Positions 57,702-64,000 of a stretch of 64,000 nucleotides of DNA are shown here, piece after piece; within the stretch, counting starts at the first letter, position 1, and each line of letters starts with the position of its first letter. The notes beneath the pieces were generated by a model. It was not told the origin of the DNA, searched no databases, and was given only the letters and a program-made list of their open reading frames with translations. A program made the translations under genes and the position numbers. This stretch comes from Tachypleus tridentatus (taxonomy: Eukaryota; Arthropoda; Merostomata; Xiphosura; Limulidae). Location of the stretch: NCBI RefSeq assembly GCF_004210375.1, contig NC_134833.1, forward strand, positions 21,817,396 through 21,881,395, read 5' to 3'.

Positions 57702-58460
57702 CTGTGATAAATAAAAGACATATCTAATCATATATGTAATATTTAAATATTTTTAAAGGTGACCATCCCGTTGTGGCATTTTGATTGTTGGACGGCGTAT
57801 TTTAGAACATTTTAGAATCTCGCCTAATGGCTATAAAAGGTAGCCATCGTAACTCTCGAGGAGAAAGTTTAGTAATATTCTTGGTCTGATACAGTCAGAA
57901 TACTATAAACCTCGAAAGCCATCCTTGAGATAAACGTTATTAATCAGAAAACTACAGATATTTGACCAGGAATGTTTATAAATTTCGAACATTACTAACA
58001 GTTCAACTTCAGGGAATTAACTTCGGACGTTAGTATTGCTACAAGGACATTAGATATCTATCTTTTTCTGTGTAAAGTTATCTTATAAACAGCGTTAGGA
58101 CAGACAAGAATAGAGCTAGCTAGCACTCGCGTCAAGTGAAGTGTATCTGTGTAAAAACATAGAATTAATTTGCTTCTCGTGAACCGCCGATAAAATATTC
58201 AGCTCCAGAGCAGATAGAAGACTGAATATTGTTTATAAGTTTATAAAATTATTGTATACAAATCATTATATGTGATAACTATTTGTAATAATTGTTATTA
58301 TAAATTGTGTTGTTGTTTGTATATTAAAATATATTTGTGTTGCAAATAAAACTGTGTGTGTGTCAATCTTGTTGCCAAATATAATAAAGTTAATGCATAT
58401 CGACATTCAACTAACTTCTAAATTAAAATTTCTGGCTATTTGAAATCGCAATATGTGACA
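57702..58460 (+). mobile_element. LTR of a retrotransposon
   Basis: LTR features in order: TATA box GGCTATAAAAGG at 57829, a region matching 1-372 of the window, polyadenylation signal AATAAA at about 58345, and a 3' end ...TGTGACA at 58460 followed by a primer-binding site. The left end is uncertain: TGTGATAAAT at 57702 would give a TGT...ACA element of ~759 bp, but the start could lie near 57765. No gag or pol is visible downstream, so the element is either a relic or a deleted copy. Confidence 0.5.
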
Positions 58461-58468
58461 TGATAAAT

Positions 58469-58486
58469 CGGAGGCTCGTCTGAGAT
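58469..58486 (+). promoter_or_regulatory. tRNA-Pro-like primer-binding site
   Basis: CGGAGGCTCGTCTGAGAT matches 14 of 18 bases of the site complementary to the 3' end of tRNA-Pro used by several retroelements. It lies 8 bases after the TGTGACA end of the LTR. Confidence 0.5.
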
Positions 58487-58958
58487 AAATTATAATACGT
58501 AACAGTGTACATACAATTAATTTTGTTTTTGTGGAATATATATTTTTTTGATGATACGATATACAATAGTTACGAAAATTTGAGACTTACAAACATCTGT
58601 TGTGATAGGTATGCTATTAACTATTTGTCTTATGTTTAGACTATCAACACAAAATTAAGGGCAACTAGTGCAGATCATCCTTTTGTAGCCTTGCGCGAAT
58701 ATTCGAAACAAAGAAGCAAACAATATTCGTGGTTTATTATAATCTTTATTAATTTATGATATCGGTTATTCAGGACAAAATTTATTCGTTTGCAGTCCTA
58801 CAAAGAAAACACGAAGAAAAATACACTCCAGCTACGGTAATCTATTTTTATAACAGAGTAATCATTTAACAGATTTCAACATAGTTACTACAAATGCATA
58901 CGAAATAAGTTTGTTGTATGAATGTTTTTTTTTTTCCTTTAGGGGATGGGTCTTTCAA
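58487..58958. other. Post-LTR region, no gag/pol seen
   Basis: AT-rich. Includes a SINE-A tail fragment at 58640-58720 (AAATTAAGGGCAACTAGTGC, TTGCGCGAATATTCG). No retroelement proteins can be read. Confidence 0.4.
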
Positions 58959-59119
58959 TTAATCTACAGTTGTCAGTTGTAATTCAGTCACTAGCGGCAC
59001 TATTGGTCGTAAAACTTTGGAATCTATAAATTGGTTATTTCCTTGTTGTTTTGGTCTTAGTGGGAATTTTTCAATTTTAAGGTGACCATTGCCGCTCCAA
59101 CTTGCTTTCTCTACAAAAT
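58959..59119 (-). CDS. Candidate terminal exon, unrecognised
   Basis: On the reverse strand an acceptor-like CATTGCTTCTCTTAG (ending at 59120) opens a 53-codon frame to TAA at 58959, passing through WSGNGHLKIEKFPLRPK and ending LVTELQLTTVD. Composition and codon use look coding, but I do not recognise a family. It lies ~830 bases beyond the CIB2 stop on the same strand and could be an exon of a neighbouring gene or chance. Confidence 0.25.
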
Positions 59120-59509
59120 CTAAGAGAAGCAATGTGATCATCTTGTTTCTGTGACCCTGGTCTATTGTTGGTTGGCTAATAGTACTTTAATAAGACACTG
59201 TTAAATGCAATCACCAGAGTAACTCGTTTCGACTAATGATTGTGTTGGGCTCACTTTAAGGCCTAGTATTTGAACAGCCTATTTTAAACTACACTATCCG
59301 ACAAAAATAATTGCATATAGCCTTAAAAATAACGTTTTATGTGAGTTATTAAGAATCCAACAACAATCGACAGAGGGCATGTGAACTCAGACTGGTCAGC
59401 AGCGTGTGCTAGTTCAGCAGGAGCCCTCACTTTGACATGCAAACTCAATTCTGAACGTACCCACATCTGAGGAATTTTGCCATTAGATGGTAAGTACATA
59501 TTTAATGTA

Positions 59510-59880
59510 CTAGTATCTCAAAAACATGGAAAAAAACATGCAACCGTATAACAAAATAGTTTCATGAATAACACACAGCAAATAACATGGATATTTATTG
59601 CAAAACATCTCAAAAACATGAAAAAAAAACGTAACTGTATAACAGAATATTTTCGCAAATAACACGCATCGAGCTGTTATCTAATTTAATGCACAAATAT
59701 CTCGAAAACATGAAAAAAATACGATCTAAAAAACGTAAAAAACACATCCAACGGTGTAACAGAATGTTTTCATGAATAACACACAGTAAATAACGTGCAT
59801 ATTTATCATACAAATATCTCAAAAAACATTAAAAAAAAACACGCAACGCTATAACAGAATGTTTTCATGAATAACACACG
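59510..59880 (-). repeat. Diverged ~100-bp tandem repeat
   Basis: About four diverged copies beginning near 59513, 59607, 59697 and 59813, each with ATATCTCAAAAACATG, an A-rich run, CGCAACnGTATAACAGAAT and TTTTCATGAATAACACAC. It lies just downstream of the CIB2 stop, probably in its 3' untranslated region. AATAAA on the reverse strand at about 59594 could be a polyadenylation signal. Confidence 0.75.
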
Positions 59881-59945
59881 TGACGTGTTTTTGTAATGGG
59901 TTAAATAATAATTCGTTTGGTGGTGACTGGAAAGAGTGGGTGTCT

Positions 59946-59967
59946 TCATATTCTGATGTGAAAGGTC
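59946..59967 (-). CDS. CIB2: CIB2-like, last coding exon
   Basis: Reverse-strand acceptor TTTATTTTTTAG is followed by 22 coding bases. Joined to the two bases left by the preceding exon (61941) they read G-T-F-H-I-R-I-stop, the conserved C-terminus of CIB2/CIB3 proteins. The in-frame join and the exact tail make the exon secure despite its size. In the family this tail follows EF-hand 4 and takes part in partner binding. The 3' untranslated region continues leftwards. The intron (59968-61940) carries one SINE-A and a SINE-A dimer. Confidence 0.88.
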
Positions 59968-60693
59968 CTAAAAAATAAATATATACATTTATTGAAATTT
60001 TGACTAACACTAATTAAACTACGAAGCTAAATCTAAGCCTTAAAGTATTTTAAAGACAATTCTATACAAAAGAAATAAACTAAACAAAACTACTGAAGGA
60101 TACAATGATCAATTTACATTTAAACTTATTTACACAGAGTTTGAAAGATATTCGAAATGTTTCGCTCAAAACTTATTCCAACCGTGACGTCAAAAAATGA
60201 TTTGAATTTTAGCCCACGTAAGTCAGTTTCAAGGAAACAAATAAAATCAAACATAATAAATGTCTATAGAATTTTTATTATTATATATTATTTATACTGA
60301 ATGAGTGGGACAACCGAAAAATGTTTTGGGAGATAATTTATCAAATAAATGTTTGATGACGATGGTATGTTTTAATTCTTGGTAAAACAGAAAACTAAAC
60401 GCTTGAATAGCTTTACAAGACTCAAGACTTAAAAAGGTGTCATGAAAAGTATCATTTTGTTGGTGCTACGTTTGCCTCGCTCATGAATATGAACATTAAT
60501 TATGATCAACTTCACTCCTTCACTCAAAAAGAGTAGAAAAAAAAAAAAACAGCTAAATTCAATAACCTTCCACGAAAGGGGACGAAGATGAACCACAACG
60601 TTCCTGAACATCCCAGTTGGAGAGAGAATTCTTCTGATTTCTCTCTCTCCAAACTAAACCCCTGCCACGTTAGTTTGCGTTTATCATTGTGTT
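59968..60693. other. CIB2 intron, left part
   Basis: AT-rich intron sequence. Short frames here (60429-60727) have no domain. A TCTCTCTCTCC tract lies near 60640. Confidence 0.5.
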
Positions 60694-60972
60694 GGCCCGG
60701 CATGGTCAAGCGTGTTAAGGCGTGCAATTCGTAATCTAAGGGTTGCGGGTTCGCATCCCTGTCGTGTCAAACATGCTCGCCCTTTCAGCCGTGGGGGCGT
60801 TATACTGTTACGGTCAATCTCACTATTCGTTGGTAAAACAGTAGCCCAAGAGTTGGCGGTGGGTGGTGATGATTAGCTGCCTTCCCTCTAGTCTTACGCT
60901 ACTAAATTAAGGACGGCTAGCATAGATAGCCCTCGAGTAGCTTTGTGCGAAATTCAAAAGCAAAAAACAAAC
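60694..60972 (+). mobile_element. SINE-A copy with TSD, in CIB2 intron
   Basis: Full-length SINE-A (GGCCCGGCATGGTCAAGCG to GTGCGAAATTCAAAAGC), antisense to the host gene. Flanks ATCATTGTGTT and ATCATTTTGTT form a near-perfect target-site duplication. Confidence 0.93.
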
Positions 60973-61202
60973 AATCATTTTGTTAATAAAACCCTTAATT
61001 CTAGTTGTATATTAAATACTGAATAAATGTTCAACCTGTTGTTTAGGCCTAACAGTTCTAACGTATTTTTTCAAAAATTTTCCATCAATGTTTTTTTTTT
61101 TTTTTCTCATTTTAAAAGTTGAAGCCTGATTAGTCCGTTGTGTGATTCCAACACAGTAAGAAAACTTATTAATCTGACACGTCCAGACAGTACCTTTATA
61201 GG

Positions 61203-61692
61203 CGTAATCTGAGGATGGCAGGTTCGGATCCCCGTTACACGAAACATGCCCGCCCTTTCAACCGTGGGGGCGTTATAATGTGACGGTCAATCCCACTGTT
61301 CGTTGGTAAAAGAGTAGCCCAAGAGTTGGCAGTGGATGGTGATGACTAGCTGCCTCCCATCTAGTCTTACACTACTAAATTAGGAACGGCTAGCGCAGAT
61401 AGCCCTCGAGAAGCTTTGCGCGAATTTCAAAACAAACCGCTAGGTGGGTTAAGGCGTTCGACACGTAATCTGAGGGTCGTGGGATCGAATCCCCGTCGTA
61501 CCAAACATGCTCGCCTTTTCAGCCATGGGGGCGTTATAATGTTACGGTCAATCCCACTATCTGTTGGTAAAAGAGTAACCCAAGAGTTGGCGGTGGGTGG
61601 CGATAACACTGCTAAATTAGGGACGGCTAGCACAGATAGCCCTCGAGTAGCTTTGCGCGAAATTCAAAAACAAACAATCAAAACAAACCAAA
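61203..61692 (+). mobile_element. Dimeric SINE-A with single TSD
   Basis: Left unit about 61203-61434 (5'-truncated at CGTAATCTGAGG) ends ...TTTCAAAACAAAC. The right unit, 61435-61692, starts CGCTAGGTGGGTTAAGG and ends GCGCGAAATTCAAAAAC plus CAAAC-rich sequence. ACCTTTATAGG occurs once on each outer side (61192-61202 and 61693-61703) and not at the junction, so the dimer entered the CIB2 intron as one unit. The right unit lacks part of the body (GACTAGC...CTTAC). Confidence 0.95.
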
Positions 61693-61940
61693 ACCTTTAT
61701 AGGAATAGGATAAAGTGTGAAATAATGCATAGTAAAGTAAGCAGGCAACATTATTTAAATTATCTTTAGTGTCGTTTATATCTCTTTTTTACATTCTGAT
61801 TTATTTTTTTAAGAAAACACACGAAGTCATTTATATTTTGTTTACTTAAAATTATTTATCTATCAAATTAACTTGTACTTTCAACATATTTTCTTAATGG
61901 AATATTAATATTTATGCTATCATGTATTATGCGTTCTCAC

Positions 61941-62136
61941 CCCAAGAAGTCAGGTGCTCGAGAAATAACGTGTTCAAATTCCATGAAAGATACCTTGCCG
62001 TCATCATCAACGTCAGACTCTTCCAGAACCTTGTCGCAGGCCAAAGATACTTCCTCTGGACTCAATTCATTTCTGGTTAGGCTTATTAAAGTCTGTTCTA
62101 TGTCGTAATGCCCTATGAACTGGTCGCCATCAAAAT
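61941..62136 (-). CDS. CIB2: CIB2-like, EF-hand 3/4 exon
   Basis: Reading leftwards, AG|ATTTTGATGG opens an exon encoding two EF-hands: DFDGDQFIGHYDIE (EF3; Asp/Asp/Asp at positions 1, 3, 5 and the acidic position 12) and DVDDDGKVSFME (EF4, complete Ca2+ loop). Between and after come CDKVLEES and FEHVISRAPDFLG, diagnostic of calcium- and integrin-binding proteins, closest to CIB2/CIB3 by the RAPDFL...TFHIRI end. Acceptor: ATAAACATAG before 62136. Donor: TTGGG|GTGAGA at 61941/61940. The phase agrees with the next exon at 59967. CIB2 binds Ca2+/Mg2+ and partners such as integrin tails and mechanotransduction or sensory channel complexes in animals. Exons for EF1/EF2 would lie to the right, beyond 64000 or unrecognised. 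Confidence 0.9.
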
Positions 62137-62204
62137 CTATGTTTATAATAACACAATAAAAAGAAAGAGCTAAACAGGGTTACGTATATTATTTCAATTA
62201 GATC

Positions 62205-62458
62205 ATCACATCAAACACTCGACTCGCAATCTACGTGTCGCAGGTTCGAACCCGGTCATCAAACATGATCGTCCTATCAGCTGCTGGAGCGTTATAATGT
62301 GATGCTCATTTTCACTGATAGTTGGTAGAGTGTAATACAATAATTGGGAGTGGGTAGTGCTGGCTCGCTGCCTTCTCTCTAGTCTATCATTTCAAAATTA
62401 GGATGTGCTAGCGCAGATGGCCCTCGTGTAGCTTTCAGCGAAATTAACAAACAAACAA
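62205..62458 (+). mobile_element. SINE-A copy, diverged
   Basis: Forward SINE-A lacking the first ~25 bases: ACACTCGACTCGCAATC, AGGTTCGAACCCGG, then a diverged body and tail AGCGAAATTAACAAACAAAC. Intronic to the CIB2-like gene. Confidence 0.85.
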
Positions 62459-63086
62459 ATTATATATTTTAAAATTTATTTATTGTTACTTTTAGTATGG
62501 GTTATGTTTTCTGGTATAGAGAATGTCGTTATTTTTTTATGTTGACTTTGTATTTATTATTATACTTTCACAATAGAGATCGGTTTACATCGTAAGCCTA
62601 ATATATGCATTTAGGAACAACCTAAATCTCCTGAACTGGCTGAGCCAAATGAGATATTATTAGGAGGGTTACACTCCCGCCCAAAAAATATCTAACTGAA
62701 AGAGCGCATTAAAATCCTTATAAATGGAAACGTAAGAAAACTATTTAATTTGCTATATTAGTTGCCTAATTAAATTTTAGTTTAGCTCTAGATACACAGA
62801 TTGTTCTGATCATAATTTAGTAGTAATTAAACAAATCACCAAGAAATATATAATATGTACATATAAAATTACTATACAACTGATATGTTTAGTTTCTTCT
62901 AAATATACAGAGAGGCATTAAAAACACAACAACGTACATGCAGTCAAACAATTTTAATACGCTAGGTTAAACATAAGTTTTGAATGTACATATCATGCAA
63001 TCGTGATGTCTTCGCACTATACAATATTCGTATTTGATCAGAAACTGTACACAAAAAGTTTAACCAAGATTTGAACGTCCAGAAGA
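62459..63086. other. AT-rich, probably CIB2 intron, no exon seen
   Basis: I searched the reverse strand for the family motif before EF3 (a ...AFKIY-type exon end) and did not find it. Confidence 0.4.
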
Positions 63087-63485
63087 CTAATAACGGGTAT
63101 GTCCTCCATTTGCTGCCAGAAAATCCTGGACCCTGCGTGGCATAGATGTCACCAGATTGTCATTCTGCCTATAGGGGATGATGTCCCACTCAGCCATAAG
63201 TGCTGCACGTAGTCCAGCTAGAGAGCTAGGGGCAGGATCCCGATGACGGATGCGCTGATCCAAAACGTCCCAGAGATGCTCAATGTGATTCATATCAGGC
63301 AAATATGGAGGCCAGTCCAGAACGTTCTAATTGTTATCATTCAAACAATTTGTACACACATGTGCTGACGTGCATTGTCGTGCATGAAGGTGCACCCCAA
63401 AGTGTGTCGTCACCCTGGCTGGTGTCCTCCCTGTCATTAGCACCCCGACCGCCTGATCTCTGCTTTCTTACGCCAGCCGTGGCAT
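63087..63485 (-). pseudogene. Internally deleted Tc1-like transposase
   Basis: Reading leftwards from ATG at 63485: an N-terminal HTH-like piece (MPRLA, stop, then QAVGVLMTG and HFGVH) is followed almost immediately by the C-terminal catalytic end, HDNARQH, LDWPPYLPDMNHIEHLWDVL, SMPRRVQDFLAANGGHTRY, stop at 63087. The DDE-domain middle is missing (an intact protein is about 340 residues; about 130 codons remain). HDNA holds the second catalytic Asp and IEH the final Glu of the DD34E class. The HDNA motif is now in a different frame from its neighbours. Non-functional. Confidence 0.82.
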
Positions 63486-64000
63486 CTTTCTTTTATGGTG
63501 AAATTAAACCTTTAAAGCCCGGCATTTTATAGGCTGAAGGACCGATGTGTACCGCAAACAAAAGTTTTTTCCATACTCTCACATTATGTACAGCAGCAAG
63601 GGATGGGTAAGTTTTGACCGGTTTAAATACTGACACGTGATCACGCTGATTAAAATGATCTGAACTACTGATCTGTTTTCAGAGAACACTCATGATTAAA
63701 ACCAAGGCGTGTTTGTACCTATATGAAACAACTCATTCTATCACTTGCTGCGTTTTTAATGCCACTTAGTATATTCTGAATATAATGACAACGTGTAGAT
63801 GTTTATACTATGATCAATGAAGTTTGTTAGGTTTAGAGCATAGCCTTCCTTTTATTTTGGGGTATATTTACGAGTGTGAGATACAAAGATTTAGTTACTA
63901 GCCTGTTTTTTATACATGATTTATAACGGTCGCGTTGAAAAATATATTAAAATAAATTATATTTTCACCAAGATATTTCTTTAGGCCTAAATCTGAAGTT
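63486..64000. other. Right edge, no gene recognised
   Basis: AT-rich. May include the 5' end of the Tc1 relic (to about 63560). No inverted repeat was confirmed and no exon recognised. Confidence 0.35.

Noticed and set aside
61914-62108. 64-codon forward open frame
   Set aside because: It is antisense to the CIB2 EF-hand exon, which has splice sites and conserved motifs.

Overview
This is a eukaryotic, intron-bearing, AT-rich and very repeat-dense window. It is almost certainly arthropod. My best guess is a chelicerate, most likely a horseshoe crab, because the dominant ~270-bp tRNA-derived SINE and its ~115-bp companion look like repeats I associate with Xiphosura. That attribution is from memory and was not checked. 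Operons, ribosome-binding sites and prokaryotic genes are not expected, and I see none.

Only a small part of the window is convincingly host coding, all on the minus strand. (1) A CIB2/CIB3-type calcium- and integrin-binding protein: the EF3/EF4 exon (62136 to 61941) splices in frame to a tiny last exon (59967 to 59946) that restores the conserved C-terminus ending TFHIRI. The upstream exons lie beyond the window. (2) A secreted peptide precursor exon (49198 to 48681) with signal peptide and KR-flanked tetrapeptides GFAE and GFGE, i.e. an achatin-like neuropeptide precursor, continuing into a further exon. (3) Weaker candidates: a first coding exon ending in a perfect donor (50879 to 50780) and a possible terminal exon (59119 to 58959).

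Transposon remains: a decayed copy of an arthropod multicopy gene family (33487-34389, with lost start, internal deletion, frameshifted patch and premature stop) behind a TATA box and heat-shock-element-like repeats; a mariner fossil (53991 to 52930); an internally deleted Tc1-like fossil (63485 to 63087); an LTR with a tRNA-Pro-like primer site (about 57.7-58.49 kb), with a related LTR piece at the left edge; and a dispersed hairpin-forming element (8928-9101, 32910-33001).

SINEs: about 35 copies of SINE-A and about 22 of SINE-B, in both orientations, many with target-site duplications. One SINE-A dimer inside the CIB2 intron carries a single duplication around the whole dimer, so dimers were mobile as units.

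Tandem repeats are the other main component: about 52 bp (6028-8430, beside a 500-N gap), 49 bp x4, 39 bp x6, a 30-bp monomer in a 150-bp higher-order unit (35.4-36.6 kb), 144 bp x5, 43 bp x38 (44524-46157), 40 bp x5, 53 bp x20 (55049-56108), and a diverged ~100-bp repeat near the CIB2 3' end. Most long open frames are by-products of these arrays. Between these blocks lies AT-rich intergenic or intronic sequence in which I recognise no genes.
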